This document shows positions 55,024 through 64,000 of a stretch of 64,000 bases of DNA, in pieces. Position numbers and translations under genes: made by a program. This DNA comes from Prochlorococcus sp. AG-363-N20 (lineage in GTDB: Bacteria; Cyanobacteriota; Cyanobacteriia; PCC-6307; Cyanobiaceae). The notes under the pieces are model-generated. The model was given only the letters and a program-made list of their open reading frames with translations. It searched no databases and was not told the DNA's origin. Numbering within the stretch: position 1 is the stretch's first letter; each line of letters begins with the position of its first letter. The DNA lies in assembly GCA_003280105.1 (NCBI GenBank), contig QCFX01000001.1:62001-126000 (forward strand). The letters run 5' to 3'.

Positions 55024-56128
55024 CAATTGGTCTATATAAAGATTCCACACTTATCCCTTCACGCAACAAGCCTAATAAACCAGCGGCTTCGACATAATTG
55101 GTCGCCTTCAAAATTCTCACATCATCATTTTTGTGCAATTCGTCCTGTATTCCTAAAGACTCCTTACTAACGCTAAGCAAGCTTGGGTTGGCTACCACTA
55201 TTAAAGGAAGGTTCTTTTCTAAACATGCCAAAACAGCTGCTCCCCCAAGTGCTTCTTGAGGTGCAACAACAGCTCCTAAGTCTTGAACAGTAAGGTAGTT
55301 ATAGCATCCATTTTTAAGCAAAAGATGTCTTTCATCAATAGTTAAAAGGTCTGGAGCTCGGCTCAAACCCACTAATACAGAAGGCAGAAAAGTATGACCT
55401 AGTTCCTCCGCAGCAGCCCGAGGATCTAGATCAACATTGATGGGTAAACCCGACATTGCAGGCGCATGAGCACAAGGCAGACATAAATGACTCACTAGCA
55501 AATGACTAATAACAGCTTCTGCTCCCGCAGAAGCATCGACTCCAGTACCTTGACGATATTTTTCTAGAGCCTCTAAATCACTTCCTTCTGGGAAACGTGT
55601 TACTACAGCAATTGCAGTTGCACCTTGCCTCTTCAAACTTTCTCCAGCAGTTAATAAATCATTTACATTTCCAACCTCTCCCCAACTGGAGCCACTAGAG
55701 CCATAATTCAATGTAATTTCTAAGGGGTTATCTGTAATCACTACAGGACCTATTCGCAATCCCAAACTTGCCCGACAAGCATCGATAACTTGTAAGTGCC
55801 GCTGTTGCAAGTCAGTATCCAGACCTGCATCTAGAAGTAAGCCAATCTGCTGTTGCCTTACTGGTCGCAAAGCAAGATCACCTGCAACAAAACGGTCCAA
55901 GCTCAAACCCTCTACATATTGAATTCGTGGTTCGTTCCAATACAGCGCAGCACCATTCATCACATTAGGATGAGTGATTAAACAACCAGATACAGAAGCT
56001 AATAATCTTGCGGCAGGTATTGCATCTCCGGCATATCCACCAACTGAACACCTTATTCCAGTAGGAATAATCAAAACAGTGGGAAGCACTGAAGTATATG
56101 GGCTAACTTCTAAGAAATGTTTATGCAC
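55004..56128 (-). CDS. DUF3326 family protein
   Basis: The 374 aa product begins with VLIIPTGIRCSVGGYAGDAI and shows a repeated beta-alpha layout with LITHPNVMNGAALYWNEP and NPSLLSVSKESLG. DUF3326 is a cyanobacterial family of unknown function. The N-terminal ~15 residues before 'VLPTVLII' are probably extra, so the start may lie a little inside. Confidence 0.8.
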   Translation of the reverse strand: MHKHFLEVSPYTSVLPTVLIIPTGIRCSVGGYAGDAIPAARLLASVSGCLITHPNVMNGAALYWNEPRIQYVEGLSLDRFVAGDLALRPVRQQQIGLLLDAGLDTDLQQRHLQVIDACRASLGLRIGPVVITDNPLEITLNYGSSGSSWGEVGNVNDLLTAGESLKRQGATAIAVVTRFPEGSDLEALEKYRQGTGVDASAGAEAVISHLLVSHLCLPCAHAPAMSGLPINVDLDPRAAAEELGHTFLPSVLVGLSRAPDLLTIDERHLLLKNGCYNYLTVQDLGAVVAPQEALGGAAVLACLEKNLPLIVVANPSLLSVSKESLGIQDELHKNDDVRILKATNYVEAAGLLGLLREGISVESLYRPIASVNMP

Positions 56129-56153
56129 TATTTTCTAGCTGGTCCCATAAGAG

Positions 56154-56351
56154 TCATGAATTAACCACTACTACTGCCTCAATCTTCAATTTTCTCCGAA
56201 TTTTTTTGATGCTTGATGGTTGAGTATCAGTGATAGACCAACGTAAAGGTTGTCCATAGTCACTCAAATGTTTTAACAACCATAAACGGAGCTCCTGCAC
56301 AAAAACGTCTTCTGGCCAGTTCAATTCAATCTCAATAAACTTCAATTTCAT
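56154..56351 (-). CDS. Conserved small hypothetical protein
   Basis: The 65 aa product (MKLKFIEIELNWPEDVFVQE...QPSSIKKIRRKLKIEAVVVVNS) is amphipathic, beta-alpha-beta in feel, with a basic C-terminal helix. It is 25 bp upstream of the DUF3326 gene on the same strand, likely co-transcribed. The function is unknown. Confidence 0.6.
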   Translation of the reverse strand: MKLKFIEIELNWPEDVFVQELRLWLLKHLSDYGQPLRWSITDTQPSSIKKIRRKLKIEAVVVVNS

Positions 56352-56408
56352 TTTCTAATAGCTCACGTTATTAGCTATCAAAACTGAAGTTTAGGAGAAC
56401 CACTTTAA

Positions 56409-57359
56409 TTAAGCACAAGCTCCCCCAACCACTTCCAATATTTCTTGGGTTATGGCTGCTTGACGGGCTTTGTTGTAATCAAGAGTCAATGTCTTAGCCA
56501 ATTCCTTTGCATTGTCACTGGCATTATTCATTGCTGTCATTCGACTGGCCAGCTCTGAGGCTGCCGATTCTTGCAATGCACGCAGTAATTGATTCTGTAA
56601 ATAAAGTGGCAAAAGAGCATTGAGAAGTTGCTCAGGACTCTGTTCAAAAACTATGTCAGAAGGTAATGCTGGTTGCTCATTCGCAGGTCCCACTCCCTTC
56701 TCAACTGTAAGGCGACTATCTTTTGTGGTAAGCCTAAAGATTTCATCATCAGCTTCAGCAATCCCTTGAGGGTCTAGAGGAAGAAGAGTCTGAACTACAG
56801 GATTGCAACTAACTAAGTTGATGAATTTGGTGTAGATAACTTCCACTCTATCTGTACTTTCAGAAAGGAATTCAGCTAAGACTTCGCTTGTAATTGATTC
56901 TGCATCTTGAGCAGTGGGAACTTGTTCAAGTTCTTTAAAAGTTGCTCTGATATTGAATTGAGCTGATCTGTTCTGAAAATAAGTAATAGCTTTTCGGCCA
57001 ATCAACACAAGGTCAGGATTAAATCCTTGGTTTTGCAATTCTGTATATCGCTGCTCTGTTCTTTTAATGATATTTGAGTTATACCCGCCACATAATCCTC
57101 TGTCGCCTGTCACAGCTAGAAGAGATATGGTCTTGACATCTCTAGTTTTGAGCAAAGGGGCATCTGCTGCTTCAAATTTCATGCGCGATTGAATGTTCTC
57201 AAGCACTCTTGCAAGACGATCCGCAAAGGGACGACTTCTTAGAACTTGTTCTTGCGCACGCCTGACTTTTGCAGCTGCGACTAAGCGCATTGCTTCTGTG
57301 ATCTTACGTGTGTTCTTGACAGAAACAATTCTGTCTCGAATATCCTTAAGATTGGCCAT
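56409..57359 (-). CDS. atpG: ATP synthase subunit gamma
   Basis: The 316 aa central stalk of F1 has the conserved ends [37 protein letters not shown] and a C-terminal helix. A ~35-residue insertion around 195-235 ([21 protein letters not shown]) is typical of cyanobacterial gamma and regulates ATPase activity; the plant CxxxxxC thiol pair is absent. It is the last gene of the main atp operon. Confidence 0.97.
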   Translation of the reverse strand: MANLKDIRDRIVSVKNTRKITEAMRLVAAAKVRRAQEQVLRSRPFADRLARVLENIQSRMKFEAADAPLLKTRDVKTISLLAVTGDRGLCGGYNSNIIKRTEQRYTELQNQGFNPDLVLIGRKAITYFQNRSAQFNIRATFKELEQVPTAQDAESITSEVLAEFLSESTDRVEVIYTKFINLVSCNPVVQTLLPLDPQGIAEADDEIFRLTTKDSRLTVEKGVGPANEQPALPSDIVFEQSPEQLLNALLPLYLQNQLLRALQESAASELASRMTAMNNASDNAKELAKTLTLDYNKARQAAITQEILEVVGGACA

Positions 57360-57388
57360 AAGTTGATTTCTCCTTTAAACCGTAAGGA

Positions 57389-58906
57389 TTAAGCCGCTGC
57401 CAGCATCGAGGATTTAACCTCGCCAATGGCATCTTTAAGTAAGGACTCAGCATCCTCATTTAAAACTTTCTCAGAAAGCACCTTATTAATAAATTCAGCT
57501 TTATTGGTTTTCAAGTATTCTCTCAACTCCCTTGCAAATTGTGTCACCTGCTCTTCAGGTACATCATCTATTAATCCTTTAACACCTGAATAGACAATAG
57601 CGACCTGTTCAGCAAGGTTAAGAGGTGCAAATTGAGGCTGTTTCAACAGCTCTCTTAAACGCTTACCTCTGCCAAGTTGCTTTTGGGTAGCTTCATCAAG
57701 GTCAGACGCAAATTGAGAGAAAGCTGCCAGTTCATCAAATTGAGCCAACTCAAGTTTTAAGGTTCCTGCAATTTTCTTAATAGCCTTAGTTTGAGCAGCA
57801 CCGCCTACACGGCTCACTGAGATACCCACATTAATAGCAGGGCGTAAACCTGAATTAAAAAGGTCAGAACTTAAGAAAATCTGACCATCAGTAATAGAAA
57901 TTACATTGGTTGGAATATATGCCGAGACGTCACCTGCTTGTGTCTCAATAATCGGCAAAGCAGTCATAGAACCACTTCCCATTGAATCAGATAGCTTGGC
58001 AGCTCTTTCAAGTAATCGACTGTGGCAATAGAAAACGTCTCCTGGATAAGCTTCGCGTCCTGGTGGACGACGCAAAAGAAGTGACATTTGACGATAAGCC
58101 TGTGCTTGCTTTGTTAGATCGTCATAAATAACTAAAGTTGCTTTGCCTTTATACATAAAGTGCTCAGCGATAGCAGCACCGGTATAAGGAGCCAAATATT
58201 GAAGTGCTGCAGCATCTGATGCACTTGCATTGACAACAACTGTGTAATCAAGTGCTCCCTTTTCCCTAAGGACCTCAACGACATTGGCTACAGAGGCTGA
58301 TTTTTGACCAATCGCTACGTAAACGCAGATTACATCTTCTGATTTCTGATTAATGATCGTGTCTATTGCAATTGCAGTTTTGCCTGTCTGACGGTCTCCG
58401 ATTATCAATTCGCGTTGACCTCTGCCAATAGGAATCATTGCATCAATGGATGTAATTCCTGTCTGCATAGGTTCATGAACAGACTTCCTCTTAATAATTC
58501 CTGGAGCAATAGCTTCTATTAGACATGAGTCATTAGTAGAGATCTCACCATTCCCATCCACAGGTTGTCCTAGAGGACTAACTACACGTCCCAACATTGC
58601 TTCGCCAACTGGAACAGAAGCAATCTTTCCAGTTGCTTTGACAGTACTACCTTCTTGAATGCCAATGCCCTCACCCATTAGCACAACACCTACATTGTCA
58701 TCCTCAAGGTTTAATGCAATACCTTCTGTGCCATCCTCGAACTCAACAAGTTCACCTGCCATGACCTGCTCAAGGCCATAAACACGAGCAATACCGTCAC
58801 CAATTTGAAGTACTGTTCCGACATTACTCACTGAGACAGACTTGTCATAATCAGCTATCTGCTTTTTAAGAATTGAGCTGATCTCGTCGGGGCGTATGGA
58901 AACCAT
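57389..58906 (-). CDS. atpA: ATP synthase subunit alpha
   Basis: The 505 aa non-catalytic F1 subunit has Walker A GDRQTGKT (~170), [14 protein letters not shown] at the N-terminus and the [27 protein letters not shown] segment. The operon order is atp1-atpB-E-F'-F-H-A-G. It alternates with beta around gamma. Confidence 0.98.
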   Translation of the reverse strand: MVSIRPDEISSILKKQIADYDKSVSVSNVGTVLQIGDGIARVYGLEQVMAGELVEFEDGTEGIALNLEDDNVGVVLMGEGIGIQEGSTVKATGKIASVPVGEAMLGRVVSPLGQPVDGNGEISTNDSCLIEAIAPGIIKRKSVHEPMQTGITSIDAMIPIGRGQRELIIGDRQTGKTAIAIDTIINQKSEDVICVYVAIGQKSASVANVVEVLREKGALDYTVVVNASASDAAALQYLAPYTGAAIAEHFMYKGKATLVIYDDLTKQAQAYRQMSLLLRRPPGREAYPGDVFYCHSRLLERAAKLSDSMGSGSMTALPIIETQAGDVSAYIPTNVISITDGQIFLSSDLFNSGLRPAINVGISVSRVGGAAQTKAIKKIAGTLKLELAQFDELAAFSQFASDLDEATQKQLGRGKRLRELLKQPQFAPLNLAEQVAIVYSGVKGLIDDVPEEQVTQFARELREYLKTNKAEFINKVLSEKVLNEDAESLLKDAIGEVKSSMLAAA

Positions 58907-58972
58907 GAGAAGGGTTGCGAGTGAGGTTGAAATTGAGGTGGTAGAGAAAAAAGACTAAATGAGTCAGAAAAA

Positions 58973-59521
58973 CTAACTCACTTTTGCCAAAGAAAGTCCT
59001 AATCGACGGACCTGCCCGGAAAGGCTGGCATCGATGACCTTTGAGCCAACACTGACTACGAAGCCACCGATCAAATCAGGGTCAACCTTCAGATTGAGCT
59101 CCAAATTATCTGTGCCAGCAACAGCTTGAATCTTCTTGAGAAGATCTGCTTGCTGCGCCTCATCGAGTGTCGTTGCAGAAGTAACAGTTGCCAAAGCAAT
59201 ATTGCGCTGTTCACGATAGAGCTCAAGCATCCTTTCTAGAACAGAGTTCAACAAGCCTATTCTTTGGCGATCTGCCAATAGTTTTAAAAGGTTGAGAAAA
59301 GAAGGAGAAACCTGATTAGCAAAAAGCTTTTCAAGAGCATTCTTTTTAGATTCAATCTCTAAAACTGGTGAGGCCATCGCCTCACTAAATTCAGGGCAAT
59401 CATTCCAAAGACTTAATAAGTCTTTGGCCTGATCAACAACCTGATCAACTTCCTTATTGCTTTCGGCCACCTGGAGGAAAGCCTCTGCATAAGGAGTGGT
59501 AATAGTGTTTAGTAGAGGCAT
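58973..59521 (-). CDS. atpH: ATP synthase subunit delta
   Basis: The 182 aa OSCP-type peripheral stalk subunit begins TPYAEAFLQVAES and has a C-terminal segment LKVDPDLIGGFVVSVGSKVIDASLSGQVRRL. It joins F1 to the b/b' stalk. It overlaps atpF by 1 nt. Confidence 0.95.
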   Translation of the reverse strand: MPLLNTITTPYAEAFLQVAESNKEVDQVVDQAKDLLSLWNDCPEFSEAMASPVLEIESKKNALEKLFANQVSPSFLNLLKLLADRQRIGLLNSVLERMLELYREQRNIALATVTSATTLDEAQQADLLKKIQAVAGTDNLELNLKVDPDLIGGFVVSVGSKVIDASLSGQVRRLGLSLAKVS

Positions 59522-60036
59522 CAGGCTTTACCCATATTCTTAATTGATTGGCTAAGAAACTTGGCTTGAGTGGCTTGATCTAGCTTTCCAGGTAATGCTG
59601 TCAAAGCTTTGTCTATAGCCAATCGAGCCGCTTCTCGTCTTAATTGAGTACTGACTCTGGCTGCTTCAGCATTTAAATCAGAAGCTGCACCTTGCTTGAT
59701 GCGGGCCATTTCTTCGACAGTCCGCTTTTCACTTTCTAGGCGAATAGCTTCAGCTCGAGACTTGCAATCATTCCTTATTTGGGCTGCTTTCTTCTCAGCA
59801 GAAGCAAGTTCTTTTTGAGCCGTCTGGAGTGAATGCGAAGCCTCAAGAAGACGATTCTCAGCATCTGTGAGATCTGACAAGATTGTTTCTCGTCTGCGTT
59901 CCAGCATTCCTCCTAAAAAATTAGGCAAGAATTTATACAGTCCAAAAATTACAACCGCTAAGTTAAGAACATTAGTCTCAAATAAATTGAGATTGAGGCC
60001 AAAGCCTTCTGCGGCAAGGATTAAAGGAAAAGTCAT
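59521..60036 (-). CDS. atpF: ATP synthase subunit b
   Basis: The 171 aa product has an N-terminal membrane helix ([29 protein letters not shown]) and a long charged coiled coil forming the peripheral stalk. It overlaps the b' gene by 4 nt and atpH by 1 nt. Confidence 0.95.
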   Translation of the reverse strand: MTFPLILAAEGFGLNLNLFETNVLNLAVVIFGLYKFLPNFLGGMLERRRETILSDLTDAENRLLEASHSLQTAQKELASAEKKAAQIRNDCKSRAEAIRLESEKRTVEEMARIKQGAASDLNAEAARVSTQLRREAARLAIDKALTALPGKLDQATQAKFLSQSIKNMGKA

Positions 60037-60494
60037 TTGGCTGCCAATAGACGTTCTACGATCAAATCACCAAGCTTCTCTGCATCAATCTTTAGTTGAT
60101 TCATGGCAGATTCCTTTTGGGAATCAATCTCTTTTCTTGCCGCTTCTCTTGAAGCATTTGCCTCTGCGGTAGCCAAAGCCAAAGCCTCTCGATAAAGCTG
60201 GTCTGAATCCTGCTCTGCATCATTGATAACTTTTTGAGCTGCTTGACGTGCTTCCTTGAGTTGATCCTTTAATTCAGCTTCAAGTTTTTGAACCTCAGCA
60301 AGCTTTTGCTTTGCTTCAGCACGACTTGTAGTTATATAACCCTCTCTTTCTTCAACGACCCGACCAACGGGCTTGAAAAAGAGAGCGTTAAGAATGAATG
60401 TGAGGAGCACCACTTGAACCGCCATAAGCGGCAAGGTGGCATCGAAGTCAAAGAGACCTCCCTCAGAAGCACCGAACAGAAAAAGACTGGGCAT
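60033..60494 (-). CDS. atpG2: ATP synthase subunit b'
   Basis: The 153 aa second stalk subunit of cyanobacteria and plastids has one N-terminal helix ([22 protein letters not shown]) and a coiled coil with [14 protein letters not shown]. It pairs with b. It overlaps b by 4 nt (ATGA). Confidence 0.94.
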   Translation of the reverse strand: MPSLFLFGASEGGLFDFDATLPLMAVQVVLLTFILNALFFKPVGRVVEEREGYITTSRAEAKQKLAEVQKLEAELKDQLKEARQAAQKVINDAEQDSDQLYREALALATAEANASREAARKEIDSQKESAMNQLKIDAEKLGDLIVERLLAAK

Positions 60495-60632
60495 GTAGCA
60501 GGATTGCGAGCGATTGAATCAAACCGCAGAGCTGAAAAGAAGAGCCGTTTAGAGATTTAAATCTGCTTTTTTTCAGATTTATGACCAAAAGCGAAGCAAT
60601 GGTCATTTCAATCCCAAACGGAAAAGCTTCTA

Positions 60633-60905
<273 letters not shown>

Positions 60906-61050
60906 TTAAGAAGCGCGGAGAGTAGGGACCGGGAGTTTATACCTGCGACTGGGACATCTCAAAACTTCTGAGATGGGCCCGGAATATATCCGGACCTGCG
61001 CGCAAGGGTTTTTGCCAAATCCTCAGTTGAGAATTGACAACAAAAGTTTG

Positions 61051-61776
61051 TTAATGATGCTCTTCAACGGCTTCACCTATGTAGTAAGCCGCAAGAGTGG
61101 CAAAGATCAAAGCTTGAATTGCACTAGTAAAAAGACCAAGAAACATTACTGGCACAGGCAACACAAGAGGGACGAGGAAAACGAGAACTGCTACAACCAA
61201 TTCATCAGCCAAAATGTTCCCAAACAAACGGAAGGAAAGAGAGAGAGGCTTTGTGAAGTCCTCAACAATCTTGAAAGGGAGCATGATTGGGGTTGGATGT
61301 ACGTAATACTCGAAATATCGCAAACCCTTGTTACTCAAGCCCGCATAGAAATACGAAAGTGAGACTAGAAGAGCTAGAGCCACTGTGGTGTTTATATCAG
61401 CAGTAGGCGCTCCAAGTTCACCACTAGGGAGACGAATCAATCTCCATGGGATTAAGGCACCGCCCCAATTGCTGACAAAGATAAAGAGAAAAAGCGTACC
61501 TATGAAAGGCATCCAATCTCGGTAAACCTTTTCGCCAATTTGAGTTCGAGCCAAATCACGTATGTAGTCCCATAAAAACTCCAAAAGGTTTTGGACACCT
61601 TTTGGATCTCGGTCCATCTTTTTGGTTCCAATAACCACAAGCGCAAGTAATGCACCTATAACGATCCAGGAGGTCATAAACACCTGACCGTGGATCCTTA
61701 AATTCCCCAATTGCCAGTAGAGATGTTGACCAACCTCTAATTCGGCAAAAGGCATTAATAAAGGCAAAGAACCCAT
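61051..61776 (-). CDS. atpB: ATP synthase subunit a
   Basis: The 241 aa Fo subunit has six hydrophobic segments and the essential Arg segment [22 protein letters not shown], with GEAVEEHH at the end. It forms the proton half-channels against the c ring in the thylakoid membrane. Confidence 0.96.
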   Translation of the reverse strand: MGSLPLLMPFAELEVGQHLYWQLGNLRIHGQVFMTSWIVIGALLALVVIGTKKMDRDPKGVQNLLEFLWDYIRDLARTQIGEKVYRDWMPFIGTLFLFIFVSNWGGALIPWRLIRLPSGELGAPTADINTTVALALLVSLSYFYAGLSNKGLRYFEYYVHPTPIMLPFKIVEDFTKPLSLSFRLFGNILADELVVAVLVFLVPLVLPVPVMFLGLFTSAIQALIFATLAAYYIGEAVEEHH

Positions 61777-61835
61777 TTGAAAGAAGTTCAGAGAAGCTAA
61801 TACGTCTGGAGTAAAAAGGGCCGAAATCTCGGCAA

Positions 61836-62339
61836 CTAACTTGATACTGATTTGGCTTGAATCCGCGACTCAAGCAAAACCTGAAGCATCAAAGAAGGCT
61901 TGTAGAGCAAGAAACCCAATAGTGCCGGTAAAAAGTGAAGCTCTGACAGTTTTAAAGCTGCTAGAACTAGTACTACTGGAACAACTAATTGGATTTTGCT
62001 TACTCCCTTTGAACTTCGTCCAAGTTTTCCGATACTGCGAGCTAGTAATCGCAGATAGAGAACTCCTGCAAAAGCGCCAATCAGCAAACTAATGGCAGCT
62101 GAAAAGTCAAAGAAAATAGCCGTGAATGAAGCCGCAAAAGCGGAAACAATCAAAGTTGCAAGGAATAAGCGCTGCTGAAGCTGCACATATTCCTCTTCAG
62201 AAGAACCCAAGGGAAATTCGACTGATACAGGATTTAGATTACGCTCGGGGCTTGCGGAAGCCTCCGGTGTTTTTGCCAGCGCTGTTGAACCTCCCTTAGA
62301 AGGATCAATATCAGGCTGGAGCAGCGGGGATGCCGACAA
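61836..62339 (-). CDS. atp1: ATP synthase protein I
   Basis: The 167 aa product has a long polar N-terminus (~55 residues), then four hydrophobic helices ([72 protein letters not shown]). Atp1 heads cyanobacterial atp operons and helps c-ring assembly or Mg2+ handling. It lies 60 bp upstream of atpB. Confidence 0.88.
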   Translation of the reverse strand: MSASPLLQPDIDPSKGGSTALAKTPEASASPERNLNPVSVEFPLGSSEEEYVQLQQRLFLATLIVSAFAASFTAIFFDFSAAISLLIGAFAGVLYLRLLARSIGKLGRSSKGVSKIQLVVPVVLVLAALKLSELHFLPALLGFLLYKPSLMLQVLLESRIQAKSVSS

Positions 62340-62391
62340 AGGCTCCGAGGCTCTCTATAAAGGCTCGCGGAATCTATCATGCAGTAGAAAA

Positions 62392-63603
62392 TCACACGGG
62401 ATAAAGCAGTAAGACCTGCTTTTTATGCAAATCCCTTGCCGTAGAAGCGATAGTTGATTTATCGAGCCCTATTTTCAAGTCACCCAAAGGCTTCCTAGGT
62501 TGACTTTGGATTTCGTGTAGAAGTTTTAAACTGTTTTGACTAAGTTCAATTTGATTCATTTCAGAGTCATATAAATTTTTGCCAGGCCACCCGTATAAGC
62601 AGGAACTAATTTTTCCAGAAGTTGCAAGCAATAATTCTTCCTCTTCCCAAGGAAAATTTTGCAGAACACCCTTAGAAAGAAAAAATTCGAAATGACTAAT
62701 ATCAGGATTCAATAGCTCTATTAATTTAAATTGTTCAACCATTGGCATGGATTTGGCTTTGTTTAAAAGCTCTCCATGCAAATAATTATCCAATTGCCAA
62801 ATGTTTGGATTAGAAAAGTTGACAAATTCAAGACCTGCTGAAGAGATTAATTCAAATAAACCTTGCAATGAGAAATATGTCTCCCTTGGGTGCATATACA
62901 TATCAGCAAAGTTCACATCAGATTCACAAGTATCTTTCCTTAGCTCTTCATAATCTTTTCTCAATTTATTATTCGAAGGCAAATTTAATATCAACTCTCT
63001 TGCTTGCATTATGCCCTTTTTATTGCGTTGAATATCAATACTTTTAAGCACCTTATGAATACGTTTTATAGCCGATCTACCACTCTCTGCATAAAGATAA
63101 ATATGGATAATTCCGCCTTTTTTTAAAAGCGATGCCAATATTTTTAAACCAGCCAAAGGTTCCTGAAGATGATGAATCACTCCTATCGAGTTAATGTAAT
63201 CAAATGAGGGTTCTTTAAAAAGATCAAAAAGACTACTATTTCTAAAAAGTACCTTTGCAATTTTGTCACCACCCGAACGCTTTAATCTCTCTCGTGCAAT
63301 TTCTAGAGGTCGTTGCGCAATATCTACAGCCAATATATTTGAACCAGGGTTTAAATGCGCCAAATAATCTGTGCTAACTCCAGTTCCGCAACCTGCATCA
63401 AGAATCTTCCATTCTTTTTGGGGAGATACTTGACCAGGAAGAGCACCTGTACAAAAAGCCAAGCTTTCTTCTACTGACCATCGCCAATTAAAACCAGGAG
63501 GCGGACCATCCTGAACAACATCTATGGGATATGGAAAGCAATTATAAAATTGACTTACTTTGGCAAAGTCTTCTGGAAAGCAGATCTTATTGGAGAGTTT
63601 CAT
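62392..63603 (-). CDS. SAM-dependent methyltransferase
   Basis: The 403 aa product has a class I methyltransferase core: ILDAGCGTGVSTDYLAHL (motif I, ~70-87), NILAVDIAQRPLEIARERL, DYINSIGVIHHLQEPLAGLKIL and a long C-terminal domain (~180 residues) rich in helix. The N-terminus matches a cyanobacterial family (FPEDFAKVSQFYNCFPYPIDVVQDGPPPGFNWRW). Substrate unknown. It is divergent from ftsW. Confidence 0.85.
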   Translation of the reverse strand: MKLSNKICFPEDFAKVSQFYNCFPYPIDVVQDGPPPGFNWRWSVEESLAFCTGALPGQVSPQKEWKILDAGCGTGVSTDYLAHLNPGSNILAVDIAQRPLEIARERLKRSGGDKIAKVLFRNSSLFDLFKEPSFDYINSIGVIHHLQEPLAGLKILASLLKKGGIIHIYLYAESGRSAIKRIHKVLKSIDIQRNKKGIMQARELILNLPSNNKLRKDYEELRKDTCESDVNFADMYMHPRETYFSLQGLFELISSAGLEFVNFSNPNIWQLDNYLHGELLNKAKSMPMVEQFKLIELLNPDISHFEFFLSKGVLQNFPWEEEELLLATSGKISSCLYGWPGKNLYDSEMNQIELSQNSLKLLHEIQSQPRKPLGDLKIGLDKSTIASTARDLHKKQVLLLYPV

Positions 63604-63751
63604 TTCAAAGCTCTATCAAATGTATCCATAGATTTAACAAGAGAAGCTAAGGGAAAAATATTTCCATCCTCTCTTTATTTCTAGCAAGACTTGGCAGATT
63701 GCTTTCCACGCGGCTCAATAGGAATAATTAATTCTTTCCTCTCCGTTCCTT

Positions 63752-64000
63752 TTGAGCAGCTTCTCCGAGATCAGGTCAGATTTACGCCAATCCAGGCCTA
63801 GGAAATCAAAGAGTCTTTCTGCAATTGATTCCCGAAAAATTCATATATGGGAAAAGCTTCTCCCTCTCCCTTGGGATGATTGGCCCCCTGAGGGCAGACT
63901 ACTTATAGCTTTAATTAGTTTTTGGAGTCTTGCGGGATTATTTGTACTTGGATCAGCAAGTTGGTGGGTAGCTAGTAGAGAGATGGGAGATGGTGCATAT
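63752..64000 (+). CDS. ftsW: FtsW, 5' end only (cut by window edge)
   Basis: The frame continues to the last base: polar N-terminus (~30 residues, basic), LPLPWDDWPPEGRLLIALISF, then the first helix SLAGLFVLGSASWWVASREMGDGAY, characteristic of cyanobacterial FtsW/RodA-type SEDS peptidoglycan polymerase. It is involved in septal wall synthesis. No ATG is available near the start; TTG at 63752 fits. The 3' part lies outside the window. Confidence 0.75.
   Translation, partial: MSSFSEIRSDLRQSRPRKSKSLSAIDSRKIHIWEKLLPLPWDDWPPEGRLLIALISFWSLAGLFVLGSASWWVASREMGDGAY

Noticed and set aside
60973-61362. 129-aa plus-strand ORF opposite atpB
   Set aside because: It is entirely antisense to the ATP synthase a-subunit gene, with no domain or start signal.

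Overview
The window looks like a chromosome segment of a low-light-adapted Prochlorococcus (possibly the LLII/III group), inferred from gene content and an A+T-rich composition judged by eye. The cyanobacterial hallmarks are an ATP synthase split into atp1-atpB-E-F'-F-H-A-G and atpD-C, a PSRP-3/Ycf65 protein, DUF1818, DUF2811, a short Hli protein, an SLH-type porin and a nirA/FNT nitrite module. No tRNA, rRNA, CRISPR array, integrase or transposase was seen.

There are two halves. Bases 1 to about 34,600 are an accessory island with many small, hypothetical, broken or unusual genes and long intergenic gaps. It holds an SDR enzyme and a DCC thiol protein, a cell-surface glycosylation trio (GtrA, FAD enzyme, GT-C transferase), small membrane proteins, a porin fragment and an sdhA fragment. 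It continues with a nitrite-assimilation cassette behind a perfect NtcA box, an OsmC-cupin fusion, folE, a run of overlapping small membrane ORFs and an intact porin. Its right part has an hli gene, a cupin, an HNH plus J-domain pair, a CobW GTPase with two divergent metallophosphoesterases, a small-gene cluster with very strong Shine-Dalgarno sites, and a zinc-finger-repeat protein with a GIY-YIG-like end. Last come a SAM-type riboswitch with no obvious target and an intact EVE-domain gene.

The island is threaded by about twelve degenerate copies of one repeat, all in the same orientation. Each copy carries the leader and first ~11 codons of the EVE gene (M-T/A-E-x-x-YWLMKS) or its adjoining segments. 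The copies separate individual genes or operons, so the island looks like an array of cassettes accreted at, or exchanged through, the 5' end of the EVE gene. This is the most interesting feature of the window.

Bases 35,046 to 64,000 are conserved core genome: DUF2811, DUF1818, rpoZ, an Hsp70-family gene, pyrR, gpmI, secG, groEL-groES (groEL has a one-base frameshift), atpD-atpC, a small transaldolase, PSRP-3, a HAD hydrolase, pepP, a CNNM transporter, a GTPase-nadD-nadE overlap operon, ald, DUF3326, the large atp operon, a methyltransferase and the start of ftsW at the window edge.

Many ORF-track starts were moved inward where a ribosome-binding site, signal peptide or family boundary supports it. 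Ten or so small ORFs missing from the track were found by translating the intergenic DNA.
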